A stretch of 17,740 nt of DNA from Chloroflexota bacterium (GTDB lineage Bacteria; Chloroflexota; Dehalococcoidia; GIF9; UBA5620): the NCBI GenBank assembly GCA_026389735.1, contig JAPLHH010000172.1, forward strand, positions 1-17,740, read 5' to 3'. Positions 7,060 through 15,952 of this stretch are shown here, piece after piece (position 1 is the first letter of the stretch; the number at the start of each line of letters is the position of its first letter). Below the pieces are notes generated by a model. It did not search any database and was not told the origin of the DNA. It saw only the letters and a program-made list of their open reading frames with translations. A program made the translations under genes and the position numbers.

Positions 7060-7800
7060 ATGCGCATTGATATCCTGACATTGTTCCCCCAGATGTTTGA
7101 TGGTTTGCTTAGCTGTAGCATTATCGGGAGGGCCACAGAACGCGGCCTGGTTGATATTAAGCTTCATGATATTCGTGCTTATACACATGATAAGCATCAT
7201 ATCGTGGATGACTATCCCTACGGTGGTGGAGCTGGAATGATGCTCAAGCCAGAGCCTATTTTTGAAGCTGTGGAGGGTATCAAGGAGGAACTCGGCTTGC
7301 CATCGGTGTCGACTATTTTGCTCAGTCCACAAGGTCGACTTTTTAATCAGGAGATTGCCCGGAAGCTAGCTGGTTGTCAGAATCTCATTCTTATTTGCGG
7401 CCATTATGAGGGTGTTGATGAGAGAGTGGCCGAGCATTTGGTCAGTGATGAGATTAGCATTGGCGACTATTTACTCAGCGGTGGTGAAGTGGCAGCCATG
7501 GCAGTGGTGGACTGTGTGGTTAGACTGTTGCCTGGAGTGCTTGGCTCTGAGGCATCTTTAGCGGAGGATTCGCATATTGGAGGTCTATTGGAGTATCCGC
7601 AGTATACTCGTCCGGCAATATATCGTGGCTGGACAGTACCTGAAATTTTGCTTTCTGGAGATCACGGTGAGATTGCTCGATGGCGACGCCAGCAAAGCCT
7701 GCTGCGGACTGCGAAGCGGCGTCCGGATCTCATGGAAAAAGCTGTGCTTTCCCCGGAAGATAAGAGACTGCTTAGGGAAGTCTTTGAAATCAAGTTATAG
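7060..7800 (+). CDS. trmD: tRNA (guanine37-N1)-methyltransferase TrmD
   Basis: SPOUT methyltransferase that makes m1G37 next to the anticodon and so prevents frameshifting. The 246-aa product has [13 protein letters not shown] at the start, [16 protein letters not shown] (51-66), SPQG (89-92), the knotted SAM site [10 protein letters not shown] (113-122) and [11 protein letters not shown] (133-143), followed by R155 and LAEDSH with D170 as the probable catalytic aspartate. The C-terminal [11 protein letters not shown] and RPDL motifs are also present. It starts directly on the end of the upstream gene and precedes rplS by 17 bp. Confidence 0.98.
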   Translation: MRIDILTLFPQMFDGLLSCSIIGRATERGLVDIKLHDIRAYTHDKHHIVDDYPYGGGAGMMLKPEPIFEAVEGIKEELGLPSVSTILLSPQGRLFNQEIARKLAGCQNLILICGHYEGVDERVAEHLVSDEISIGDYLLSGGEVAAMAVVDCVVRLLPGVLGSEASLAEDSHIGGLLEYPQYTRPAIYRGWTVPEILLSGDHGEIARWRRQQSLLRTAKRRPDLMEKAVLSPEDKRLLREVFEIKL

Positions 7801-7817
7801 AAGGGATGTAGCTAGAA

Positions 7818-8276
7818 ATGAATGTCAATTCTATCAGCCAAATTAAGGTAAATCCTAACATACCTCAAATTAGCCCCGGCGATACAGTAAGGGTTAGTTT
7901 TAAGGTTAAAGAAGCTAGCAGGGAGCGTGTTCAGACACTGCTTGGACTGGTAGTTCGGGTTAGGAGAGGGGCTAGCGGTGGTAACTTTACGGTTAGACGA
8001 GTTACTTATGGAGTTGGTGTGGAGCACACCTTTCCCTTTGCCTCTCCGTTTTTGGAGAAAGTTGAGGTGGTACGGCATGGCAAGGTTCGCCGTGCCAAAC
8101 TTTATTACATACGCCGGCTCAGTGCCAGAGAGGCACGTCTCAAGGAGAGACGAGAGAAGATGGTGGAAAAAGCTGCTGTTATGGAGGACATGGGTGAAGA
8201 GGGTGAAGTTGAAGAAGCTGTGGCTGAAGAAGCTGTAGAAGAAGCTGCAGATGGAGAAGCTGAAAAAGTGGAATGA
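7818..8276 (+). CDS. rplS: 50S ribosomal protein bL19 with an acidic C-terminal extension
   Basis: Large-subunit protein at the subunit interface. Residues 1-114 match the family: NPNIPQISPGDTVRV (12-26), FTVRRVTYGVGVEHTFP (57-73), SPFLEKVEVVRHGKVRRAKLYYIR (76-99, shown in part) and the basic ARLKERR end. About 38 further residues (115-152) form a Glu/Ala-rich tail not found in the usual ~115-aa protein. Part of it is encoded by repeated GAAGAAGCTG units. The frame overlaps priA by 4 bases (ATGA). An AAGGGA about 11 bases upstream of the ATG is the likely ribosome site. Confidence 0.97.
   Translation: MNVNSISQIKVNPNIPQISPGDTVRVSFKVKEASRERVQTLLGLVVRVRRGASGGNFTVRRVTYGVGVEHTFPFASPFLEKVEVVRHGKVRRAKLYYIRRLSAREARLKERREKMVEKAAVMEDMGEEGEVEEAVAEEAVEEAADGEAEKVE
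8211..8262 (+). repeat. GAAGAAGCTG repeat in the acidic tail of rplS
   Basis: Perfect copies of GAAGAAGCTG start at 8211, 8226 and 8238, with a shorter GAGAAGCTG at 8254-8262. Spacings of 15 and 12 keep the reading frame (Glu-Glu-Ala). The pattern suggests the tail grew by in-frame duplication. Confidence 0.7.
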
Positions 8277-10702
8277 AATATGCGGAAGTGGCGGTCAATT
8301 CGCCTATCGCTCAACGCCGTAGCTTTTGTTATTCAATACCCCCTGAGCTGAAGATTGATGTCGGGCAAGCCGTCTGGGTGCCTTTTGGTTCTAAAACTCT
8401 TCAAGGCATTGTCGTCAAGGTAAGCGATTATCCCTCATTTGAGGTCACTAAGGAAATCAGTGGTCTTATCACATCTTTTCCTTTATTGTCTTTGGCCCAC
8501 CTTGAGGTTGTCTTCTGGTTGAATAAGTATTACCTTTCACCTCTCTTTGATGCTGTGGCCTTGATGTTGCCTCCTGGGTTTGAGCGACGGTTAGCCACTT
8601 TTTTGCAACTTTTGCCAGATCATGTTGATTTATCGCAGCTTAATCCCGAGCAGATACAGGTTATACGTCTTCTTGAAAACAAGGATAGGGTTGACATAAG
8701 AGAATTGGAGCGGAAGTTTGGGAAAAAGAAAACCGAGTCGATTACGCAACAGCTTCTGCGGCGGTGTCTGATGGTGAAAAGCCAACAACTCGAAGAAACT
8801 AAAGTAAAGCCAAAGCTAGTTACTCATTTGAAGCTACAGATTGACCCAGGTGAGGCTGAGGCGGAAGTTATTCGACTGAGGAAAGCTAAAGCTGATAAGC
8901 AAGCAGCGGTTCTCGAGTTCCTGATTAAGCGGCCTCAACCTGTCCCTTTGGCTGAACTCAGGAAGTCTATTGCTTGCCAGAAGGTGGTGATTGAGTCCTT
9001 GAAAAATCGTGGCTTGATTTCTGTGGTGGAGGTTGAGGTCAGGCGTGATCCTTTAGCTCATCTTAGAATTGCTCCGATATTGCCGCCGAAGCTTACTCCA
9101 TCTCAGGAGGCAGCCTTGCAGAGAATTCAAAGTTATATAGCTCAGCTGCACAGGTCACCGTCAGTTTTTCTGCTTCACGGGGTTACAGGCAGCGGCAAGA
9201 CTGAGATTTACCTTCGAGCTTTGGCTGAATTTGTAGCTCAGGGCAAGCGAGGCATTTGTCTTGTTCCGGAAATTGCGCTCACTCTACAGACGATAGAGCG
9301 CTTTGCCTCTCGTTTCCCCGGTCGTGTCGCTGTGATTCACAGCGGGTTGTCTTTAGGTGAGCAGTTTGATGAGTGGCATCGAATAAAGGAAGGTGGATGC
9401 GATGTAGTCATCGGTCCGAGGAGTGCCCTTTTTGCACCTCAGCCTGACCTCGGATTGATTGTTATTGATGAAGAGCATGAGTGGACGTACAAGCAGTCCG
9501 ATAAGTCACCACGGTACCATGCCCGAGATGTGGCTATAAAATTGGCTGAACTTACTGGTGCTGTAGTTATTTTGGGGAGCGCTACACCTGACGTGGAGAC
9601 TTTTTACAGGGCGCAACAGGGCGAGTATCAGCTTGTTGAGCTCAAAGAGCGCATTACGCCGTATGGTCCATCACCTTTGCCAGAAGTTGAGGTTGTGGAT
9701 TTAAGAGACGAACTGAAAGCCGGGCATCGGAGCCTTTTTAGTCGCTCTCTGATTGGAGCCATGACTGAGGCTCTAGCTCACCGTGAGCAGGTGATCTTGT
9801 TTCTCAATCGGCGTGGCACGGCCACCTTTGTTCAATGTCGGGACTGCGGCTTTGTTTTCCGCTGCTCACATTGCACAGCATCTCTTACCTATCACTCGGC
9901 GACAAGGAAGTTAGTTTGCCATCATTGTCGTTATTCCGTTACTCTGCCTGTGGAATGTCCTCAGTGTCTTAGCCATCGCCTCAGATTTTTGGGCATTGGT
10001 ACTCAAAGGGTGGAGGAAGAAGTCAGGCAATTTTTTCCACAAGCTCGCATTCTCCGCTGGGATAGAGATGTAACTTCTGGTCGGCGAGCCCATGAGGAAC
10101 TCTTGACTAAGTTTCGAGCCCATGAGGCTGACGTACTTATAGGTACTCAAATGGTAGCCAAGGGATTGGACTTGCCTCAGATAACATTGGCTGGTGTGAT
10201 AAGCGCTGACACTGGTTTGAATTTACCTGACTTTAGGGCTGGGGAGCGTACTTTCCAACTCTTGTGTCAGGTAGCTGGCAGAGCGGGGCGAGGCTTCACA
10301 CCAGGAAGGGTCATTATACAGACTTATAGTCCAGAGCATTACGCGATAAGGGCAGCGTCAAAGCACGATTATCTAACCTTTTATGCTCAGGAGATAAATT
10401 ATCGTCGCAAGTTTGGTTATCCGCCTTTCAGCCAGTTGGCCAGCCTCACTTTTAGTCATACTAATGACATCGCTTGTCTCAAAGAAGCAGAGAGGATGAG
10501 CCGCTTGCTTGCTGCCGAAAAAGATAGGAGAGGCATGCCTGACTTGCGGTTGATTGGCCCTGTGCCGGCTTTCGTACCTCGGGTTAGAGGACATTATCGA
10601 TGGCAGCTAGTTCTTTGTGGAACTGGCTTGAATGACTTCTTGACGGACATAGCGTTTCCTCGAGGGTGGGTTGTGGACATGGATCCAGTAGGTATGGTTT
10701 AA
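8273..10702 (+). CDS. priA: Replication restart helicase PriA
   Basis: 3'-to-5' superfamily 2 DNA helicase that reloads the replisome at stalled forks. The 809-aa product has the N-terminal 3'-DNA-binding domain (about 1-105, with VWVPFGSKTLQGIVV), Walker A GVTGSGKT (303-310), the DEEH box (399-402), SATPD (436-440), and a zinc module with eight cysteines (C522, C525, C531, C534, C549, C552, C562, C565). Motif V region IGTQMVAKGLDLP (623-635) and motif VI QVAGRAGRG (666-674) follow. All helicase motifs look intact. Its start overlaps the rplS stop, and its TAA overlaps the def ATG by one base, so translation is probably coupled on both sides. Confidence 0.98.
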   Translation: MKYAEVAVNSPIAQRRSFCYSIPPELKIDVGQAVWVPFGSKTLQGIVVKVSDYPSFEVTKEISGLITSFPLLSLAHLEVVFWLNKYYLSPLFDAVALMLPPGFERRLATFLQLLPDHVDLSQLNPEQIQVIRLLENKDRVDIRELERKFGKKKTESITQQLLRRCLMVKSQQLEETKVKPKLVTHLKLQIDPGEAEAEVIRLRKAKADKQAAVLEFLIKRPQPVPLAELRKSIACQKVVIESLKNRGLISVVEVEVRRDPLAHLRIAPILPPKLTPSQEAALQRIQSYIAQLHRSPSVFLLHGVTGSGKTEIYLRALAEFVAQGKRGICLVPEIALTLQTIERFASRFPGRVAVIHSGLSLGEQFDEWHRIKEGGCDVVIGPRSALFAPQPDLGLIVIDEEHEWTYKQSDKSPRYHARDVAIKLAELTGAVVILGSATPDVETFYRAQQGEYQLVELKERITPYGPSPLPEVEVVDLRDELKAGHRSLFSRSLIGAMTEALAHREQVILFLNRRGTATFVQCRDCGFVFRCSHCTASLTYHSATRKLVCHHCRYSVTLPVECPQCLSHRLRFLGIGTQRVEEEVRQFFPQARILRWDRDVTSGRRAHEELLTKFRAHEADVLIGTQMVAKGLDLPQITLAGVISADTGLNLPDFRAGERTFQLLCQVAGRAGRGFTPGRVIIQTYSPEHYAIRAASKHDYLTFYAQEINYRRKFGYPPFSQLASLTFSHTNDIACLKEAERMSRLLAAEKDRRGMPDLRLIGPVPAFVPRVRGHYRWQLVLCGTGLNDFLTDIAFPRGWVVDMDPVGMV

Positions 10703-11205
10703 TGGGTTATAAAATGGCGGTTCGTGCTATTCGTGTTTTGCCAGATCCTGTACTTAGACAAAAAGCCAAAAAGGTAACCATAATTGATAAGTCTGTCCAG
10801 CGGCTTATCGATGACATGATAGAGACTATGAGGGCAGCTTCTGGGGTTGGTTTGGCTGCACCTCAGGTCGGTGTGCCGCTCAGAATAGCTGTGATTGAGA
10901 TACCAGGTAGTGAAGTTATGGTTTTGATCAATCTGGAGATAGTCAAAAGGCAGGGCGAGCGTGTGGTACAAGAAGGCTGCTTGAGCATTCCGGGGTATCA
11001 AGGGGAAGTTAAGCGTTCAGTTTGGATTAAGGTCAAGGCGCAGGATAGACAGGGGCGGAACATCCGTCTCAAAGGGGAGGAGCTCCTGGCTCAAGTTTTA
11101 GAGCATGAGATAGACCATATTAACGGGGTATTATATGTTGACCGTGTGGAGGGGCCGGATAAGTTGTGGAAGTTAGTATCTGAGTCAGGGCAGGAAGAGC
11201 TTTAG
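10702..11205 (+). CDS. def: Peptide deformylase
   Basis: Removes the formyl group from the N-terminal methionine of new proteins, with a bound metal. I start it at the ATG at 10702, which shares its A with the priA stop (TAATG), giving 167 aa. The frame is open upstream within priA, and an ATG four codons later (10714) is also possible. Motif 1 is GVGLAAPQVGV (48-58), motif 2 EGCLSIPG (91-98) with metal ligand C93, and motif 3 QVLEHEIDHINGVLYVDR (131-148) with ligands H135 and H139 and catalytic E136. All are complete. It is last in the operon and convergent with the next gene, 17 bp away. Confidence 0.97.
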   Translation: MGYKMAVRAIRVLPDPVLRQKAKKVTIIDKSVQRLIDDMIETMRAASGVGLAAPQVGVPLRIAVIEIPGSEVMVLINLEIVKRQGERVVQEGCLSIPGYQGEVKRSVWIKVKAQDRQGRNIRLKGEELLAQVLEHEIDHINGVLYVDRVEGPDKLWKLVSESGQEEL

Positions 11206-11222
11206 TTTCTGCCTTCCTTAGT

Positions 11223-12488
11223 CTATCCCTGCCATTCCATTTCGACAACAAATCTGCCAGTTAAGTTTTCCACTTCCACATTATAGAAGCCAGGCGTGTT
11301 TTTGGTTATGCCAAAGGCTACCTTCTGATTTTCACCTGGACCTAGACTAATCTCTTCGGTGCTTTCGACGGCGCCCTTTAATTTAAGTACCATGCTGTAA
11401 TTGCCGGCAAGCTCTCCATTGTTGGTTACTATGGCACTGATGGTAACTTTTCCCCCCTGTTTGACGCGCTCTGGTGCTATGACGAGATTGCTCACGGAAA
11501 AATTCGCTGGGACTAGGGGTATAACGGTAAATGCACCGCCCAAGCCATCTACCTCTGCGTAGTAATCATCTCCAGCATCCTTGATTACCGTGAAAGTAGT
11601 GGATTGGCTTGCTCCGGGAGACAACGTTAGGTCAATTATGTTTTCGACCATGCCATTGATTCGCAATACCACGCTATAGGTGCCTGCCTCTGAGCCATTG
11701 TTGAATACTATGGCGCTGATGGTTATTGGCTCCCCTGATTTTACCTGGTTCGGTGTGATGGTCAGATTGCTCACGGAGAATATAGGTCTTCCGGCGTATT
11801 GTGAGTATGGGGCGGCCATTAATCCTGGTGCCGGAAATTGACCCGGAGCAGGAAATGCTCCTGGAGTCTGGGTTGGCATTGCGGTTGGATATCCAGATTG
11901 TGGGCTGGTTGGGCCAGGGCCTGGGATTGGAGTTGGAATTGGCATTGCTGCTTGCATAGATGGTAACCCTTGTCTATCTTTCTTGCCTTTGATGGCTGCT
12001 CCAGGCTGCTTCTTGCGTGATGGCATGACGGTAAGCAGTATGATTAGCACGAGCAATACGACGATTATGGCGACAATAGCTATCCATATCCCTTTAGGGA
12101 AAATACCCCAGAAGGACGTTTGCCCAGTTACAGTAAAATAATCGCTCGAATCACCTAGCTCTACCACGTAATCATCGGGCGGGCCAGCTTCAACTTCGAA
12201 CGTTACTGTTTGGCTATTCCCAGCATCCAGGGTTACTTCTTGTGTGTCTGTAAACTGAGTCCCCGTAAGTGTGCCGGTTATCTTCAATTCTAGGGTATAG
12301 GTGCCATTTTCACTTCCCGTATTTTTTACTACACAACTTATAGTGATAATATCTCCCTCTTTAGCGGGATTTGGGCTAATCGTTGGGTTTTCTATCTCAA
12401 AGTTAGCTGCTGCGCTGACTGAAGTGGTAGCAGCCAAGACAAGAGCTAGTATCGAGATTACTGGCAGCAGCCAGGTCAGTTTTCTCAT
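11223..12488 (-). CDS. Membrane-anchored protein with three CARDB-type domains
   Basis: The 421-aa product begins with a signal-like segment (1-27: MRKL, hydrophobic core, VSAAA). A first CARDB-like beta domain (about 29-121) follows, then one strong membrane helix (134-155), a basic stretch (PSRKKQ, KGKKDR), a Pro/Gly/Thr-rich linker (about 175-235), and two more CARDB-like domains (about 236-325 and 329-417). The last two are clear duplicates with a 93-residue period (FSVSNLTITPNQVKSGEPIT against FSVSNLVIAPERVKQGGKVT). CARDB domains are cell-adhesion-like Ig folds usually found outside the cell. The function is unknown; an envelope role is inferred. AGGAGG lies 5 bases before the ATG. Confidence 0.8.
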   Translation of the reverse strand: MRKLTWLLPVISILALVLAATTSVSAAANFEIENPTISPNPAKEGDIITISCVVKNTGSENGTYTLELKITGTLTGTQFTDTQEVTLDAGNSQTVTFEVEAGPPDDYVVELGDSSDYFTVTGQTSFWGIFPKGIWIAIVAIIVVLLVLIILLTVMPSRKKQPGAAIKGKKDRQGLPSMQAAMPIPTPIPGPGPTSPQSGYPTAMPTQTPGAFPAPGQFPAPGLMAAPYSQYAGRPIFSVSNLTITPNQVKSGEPITISAIVFNNGSEAGTYSVVLRINGMVENIIDLTLSPGASQSTTFTVIKDAGDDYYAEVDGLGGAFTVIPLVPANFSVSNLVIAPERVKQGGKVTISAIVTNNGELAGNYSMVLKLKGAVESTEEISLGPGENQKVAFGITKNTPGFYNVEVENLTGRFVVEMEWQG

Positions 12489-12597
12489 GCTTGCCTCCTG
12501 TAGTCCTTCATGGTTCAGATGCCTAATACTCTACGCCAAAACGGGCTATAAATCAATAGGCTGAATAGGGAGGCGGTTGGTTTTGGGATTTCTGAGC

Positions 12598-13335
12598 TTA
12601 GTTGTTATTCAGGGGCAAAGTAAAGGCGAAGGTGTTGCCGTTGTTTTCTTTGCTTTCAACCCATATTCTACCGTCGTGTAGCTCTATCAGATGTCGACAC
12701 AGGGCCAGACCTAAGCCTATTCTAGAAATCTGTTTGTCTTTAACCTCTTTGAGCCGGTAGTAAGGCTGGAAGAGTTCACGCTGCTCTTCTGGTGGTATGC
12801 AGGGGCTGCTATCTTGAATTTTGATGACTATGTATCCGGCTTGTTTATCTGTCGATACGGATATGTTGCCGCCATTTGGCGTCAGCTTTGTGGCGTTGGA
12901 TAGGAGATTGTGTAAGACCTGCTCTACCCTTAAAGGGTCAGCAATGATTTTTGAGGAATGTGGTACTAGATTTAAAGTTAAGGATTGGTTTCGGCTGCGA
13001 ACAGCTGGCAACAGCTGGTCGACTACTCTGTAAACAATGGTATCGATATCCGTCGGCGCAAGTTCCAAGTGGAAACCTTCAACTTGTAATTTAACCAAGT
13101 CTAACAGCTCTAAAGTTCGAGCCTCAAGGTAATGAGACGAAGCTAGAATGTTGCTAATTAACTTGGTTTTAGGGTCATCGTGTTGGAGAGCTAACTCTTC
13201 GGCTAACAGACTGGCCGAGGTAGTAATCGAGGTTAGTCGGCTCTTGAACTCATGGGTCAGAAAGGCGACAAGTTCCAACGTTTGCTTGGCATCACTTGGC
13301 AATTGGTTTCTTTGTAGACTGGCCTGGTTTTCCAT
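12598..13335 (-). CDS. Soluble histidine-kinase-like protein (HisKA plus HATPase), degenerate G1 box
   Basis: The 245-aa product has no membrane segment or separate sensor domain. It opens with a dimerisation/phosphoacceptor helix, VAFLTHEFKSRLTSI, with H28 as the likely phosphorylated histidine. The ATPase domain shows the N box HNLLSNATKLTPNGG (142-156, N143 and N147) and G2 box RIGLGLALCRHLIELHDGRI (205-224). The G1 box, normally DxGxG, reads DSSPC (175-179), so ATP binding may be weak or altered. No response regulator is adjacent. It could be an orphan kinase or a partner protein that no longer phosphorylates. The ribosome site is weak (AAGG). Confidence 0.85.
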   Translation of the reverse strand: MENQASLQRNQLPSDAKQTLELVAFLTHEFKSRLTSITTSASLLAEELALQHDDPKTKLISNILASSHYLEARTLELLDLVKLQVEGFHLELAPTDIDTIVYRVVDQLLPAVRSRNQSLTLNLVPHSSKIIADPLRVEQVLHNLLSNATKLTPNGGNISVSTDKQAGYIVIKIQDSSPCIPPEEQRELFQPYYRLKEVKDKQISRIGLGLALCRHLIELHDGRIWVESKENNGNTFAFTLPLNNN

Positions 13336-13347
13336 AGACCTTGGCTA

Positions 13348-13376
13348 ACATTAACAGGTGGTGCTTCGGGTGTCAA
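13348..13376 (-). promoter_or_regulatory. Candidate promoter of the histidine-kinase-like gene
   Basis: A perfect TTGACA (13376-13371) on the minus strand. Two overlapping -10 candidates follow: TAATGT after 17 bases (13353-13348) or GTTAAT after 15 (13355-13350). The predicted start leaves only a few bases before the ATG at 13335. Confidence 0.4.
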
Positions 13377-13515
13377 TACTTCTGCCGGATGATTTTGTAT
13401 TCAGTGCCGGGCTGCTAGGACTAAATTCCCATCCGAGAGGAGACTATTTGGACAGGGCTGACTGGGACAAAATTCTCATAATTTTTCTAAGTGGGCTTGG
13501 TCGGTTTTCCGCAGA

Positions 13516-15945
13516 CTACTTGTCACATTTTACCCATAGCCTATCGCCATCGGTTATGAACTCGATAGTCCCGTGAGTTGAACTCAGGTAGAGTCTGTCA
13601 CTTCCCAGCCGCTCGGCCAGTCTGTCCACTACTTCGCTGTCTGGTAGCCCGAATCTATTGCTGGCGCCTACTGAAATGGCGGCTACTTCAGGACTAACTA
13701 CAGCTAGAAACTCTGGAGAGGTAGAAGTCTGGCTGCCGTGGTGGGCAACTTTTAATACTGTGCTATTCAGATTGGCACGCTGGGCAATAAGGTGCCACTC
13801 AGCCTCACGGCCGATATCAGCAGTGAATAAGAAGCTTACTTTATTCCAGCTTAAGCGTAACACCATACCATTATTATTAATGTCATCAGAAGTATTCTGG
13901 AGCAAAAGCGACGAAGGGTAGAGTATCTCTATCTTTATTCCGTTTCCGAGGTTGACCTCCTGCCCGGCGTGAGCTATTTCGTGCTTGATTTCGTTGTCGT
14001 TAACCAAGTTGAGCCACTGCTGATAAGTGGCTGAGCTGTAGGCTATCCCCGGCTCGATTATCTGTTGCACTTTATACTTCTGGAGTACTTCTATAAGGCC
14101 GGCGACATGGTCGGCCTGGGGCTGGGTTAGAATCACCAAATCGATTGTCCTGTCCCAGAAAGGTAACTTCTTGCCTAACTCCAGACCTATTGCTTGAGGG
14201 CTTGGGCCACCGTCTATGAGAATGTCTTGATGATTTGGCGTTTGGATAAGTATGGCATCTCCTTGCCCTACATCGAGTATGCTTACATGTAGCTTGTCAT
14301 CAGGCATATTTAGAAAGGCAACCCAAACCAGGATAGCGGCAATCAGAAGTGGGGATATGACCCATTTTTTGGGTAGTTTGAAGGCGAGCTTCGAAGCCTT
14401 GCTTGCCGAAGGGCTCAGTTTGGAAGCCGTTAAGTGGAAAAAGTCGACTAATTGCTTTCGGTAATTTATGGCTGCCATGATTACAACCAGTAAAGCGTAG
14501 TAAATCCATATTTGCCAGATGTGGATACTGTCAAACTTAACTGACGAGAATGGCAAGGCATTGAAGGCTTGTACGACGAGAATGAAGTAGCTGAGGAAAA
14601 GCCAGGCTATCCAGCCTAGAGCCTGGGCTAAGAATGGTGCCAAAAGCCCTGCCCCGGCAAGTAGGGCTGAAGTGATGATTATGCCTGGTAAGGCCAGCAC
14701 AGCGAAGAAAGTAGCTGGCAGGCCAACGAAGGAGACAACGTCAAAATAGTAGGCGATGACCGGCCAGGTAGCTAAGATGGCAGCTAAAGTAACTGCAAAG
14801 CTATCGGCGACAAAATTACATAAAGATGCTGCAGTTCCTTCTCTGCCTACGGCAGCGGTTACTCCTTTTCTGCCCCAAGCTTGGAGATAGGGAGAAATAA
14901 AGATGAGTCCTGCCATAGCCAGGAAGCTCAGCTGGAAACTCGCATCCCATAAAACTTGAGGCTCGATTCCCACCATTACTGCTGCAGCGAAGGCCAGGGC
15001 AGTTGAGGCACTACGTTGTCTGCCCAGATATTCGGCTATCAGGAAAAGACTTCCCATGACGGCGCCACGGACTACGGGCGGATTCATGCCCGTAACCAGA
15101 GCATACAGCCAGATGGTCAGAAGAGCCAGCCAGATATAGATGGAGTATCGTTTACCGAAAATCCAGATTCCAGCGGCGAGAAGCATGCCTATGACGATGG
15201 TTATGTTTATACCGGAGATAGCTAGCACATGGGCAGTTCCAGTTCTTGAGAATGCTTGATTTAGAGGATATGGTATGTTGCCTCTTAAGCCGAGGAGAAT
15301 GCCTTGAGCCAGCGAGGCTTGTGGTTCGGGTAAAGCGAGGGACAGGCTCTGGGAAAGGCGATTTCTCAGTGAATAAATCCAAGCCAAAGGCTTAAAACCT
15401 CTGCCTGTATCGAGAGTTTCTATTTCAGGATAATTTATAACCGAATAAATTCCTTGCCGCGCTAGATAGCCTTTGTAGTCGAAGTCGTCAAATTGCGGTG
15501 GTGTTTCCAGCTTGCCGGTTACTCTCAATATATCCCCGTAGTGATATTCTTGATATCTGGGCACGCGTATTAGAGCTTTCCCTGATATTTCCTTTTTTGC
15601 GCCGTTTATTTGTATCTCACTGGCTGATAGCTGAAGGATAGAAGTTGTGTTCCCGGCCTCTGGTTCAGTGCATACCATTCCCTCAATTTCGGCCGTTCCC
15701 TTGTCGTTGTAGAATTGTAGATGCTGCTCATTTATTACGGGCAGGCTTGATTGGAGGCGGATGCAACCGCCAAGTAAAGCAAAAAGGCAGAATCCCGCTA
15801 TAAGCAGGTGTTTCTTATACTGCAATAGGAAAGGGATGAGACACAGGGGAAGAAACCCTATAAAAACAATACCCCAGGGCAGGGCTATTTTTGAGCCCAA
15901 GTAGATGCCTGTCACCCAAGCGGCGCTGAGGTAAATAAGCGTCAC
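13516..15945 (-). CDS. comEC: ComEC/Rec2-type DNA uptake channel with degenerate metallo-beta-lactamase domain
   Basis: Inner-membrane channel that imports single-stranded DNA in natural transformation. The 809-aa product has two N-terminal membrane helices, a DUF4131-like OB region (about 70-180), a multi-helix competence domain (about 195-500) with HVLAISGINI (239-248), and a C-terminal metallo-beta-lactamase-like domain (about 551-809: LDVGQGDAILIQT, TADIG at 708-712, HHGS at 735-738). The metal motif normally written HPDADH reads QPQADH (608-613), and the later GHP reads GLP (766-768). The start is a GTG at 15945 with GAGG 12 bases upstream; an in-frame TAG a few codons before it excludes a longer protein. 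It lies 7 bp after comEA. Confidence 0.95.
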   Translation of the reverse strand: MTLIYLSAAWVTGIYLGSKIALPWGIVFIGFLPLCLIPFLLQYKKHLLIAGFCLFALLGGCIRLQSSLPVINEQHLQFYNDKGTAEIEGMVCTEPEAGNTTSILQLSASEIQINGAKKEISGKALIRVPRYQEYHYGDILRVTGKLETPPQFDDFDYKGYLARQGIYSVINYPEIETLDTGRGFKPLAWIYSLRNRLSQSLSLALPEPQASLAQGILLGLRGNIPYPLNQAFSRTGTAHVLAISGINITIVIGMLLAAGIWIFGKRYSIYIWLALLTIWLYALVTGMNPPVVRGAVMGSLFLIAEYLGRQRSASTALAFAAAVMVGIEPQVLWDASFQLSFLAMAGLIFISPYLQAWGRKGVTAAVGREGTAASLCNFVADSFAVTLAAILATWPVIAYYFDVVSFVGLPATFFAVLALPGIIITSALLAGAGLLAPFLAQALGWIAWLFLSYFILVVQAFNALPFSSVKFDSIHIWQIWIYYALLVVIMAAINYRKQLVDFFHLTASKLSPSASKASKLAFKLPKKWVISPLLIAAILVWVAFLNMPDDKLHVSILDVGQGDAILIQTPNHQDILIDGGPSPQAIGLELGKKLPFWDRTIDLVILTQPQADHVAGLIEVLQKYKVQQIIEPGIAYSSATYQQWLNLVNDNEIKHEIAHAGQEVNLGNGIKIEILYPSSLLLQNTSDDINNNGMVLRLSWNKVSFLFTADIGREAEWHLIAQRANLNSTVLKVAHHGSQTSTSPEFLAVVSPEVAAISVGASNRFGLPDSEVVDRLAERLGSDRLYLSSTHGTIEFITDGDRLWVKCDK

Positions 15946-15952
15946 GTAATTT

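Noticed and set aside
11175..11220. Possible terminator between the convergent def and CARDB genes
   Set aside because: AGGGCAG/CTGCCTT can pair, but the loop is 15 bases, one pair is G-U, and no T-run follows on either strand.
12500..12560. Promoter for the CARDB gene (TTGATT, 17 bases, TAGAGT on the minus strand)
   Set aside because: Only four of six matches in each element; too weak to list.
13358..13576. Plus-strand open frame of 72 codons between the kinase-like gene and comEC
   Set aside because: Overlaps the end of comEC, has no ribosome site or recognisable motif, and covers the kinase-like gene's promoter. The 180-bp gap shows nothing else.
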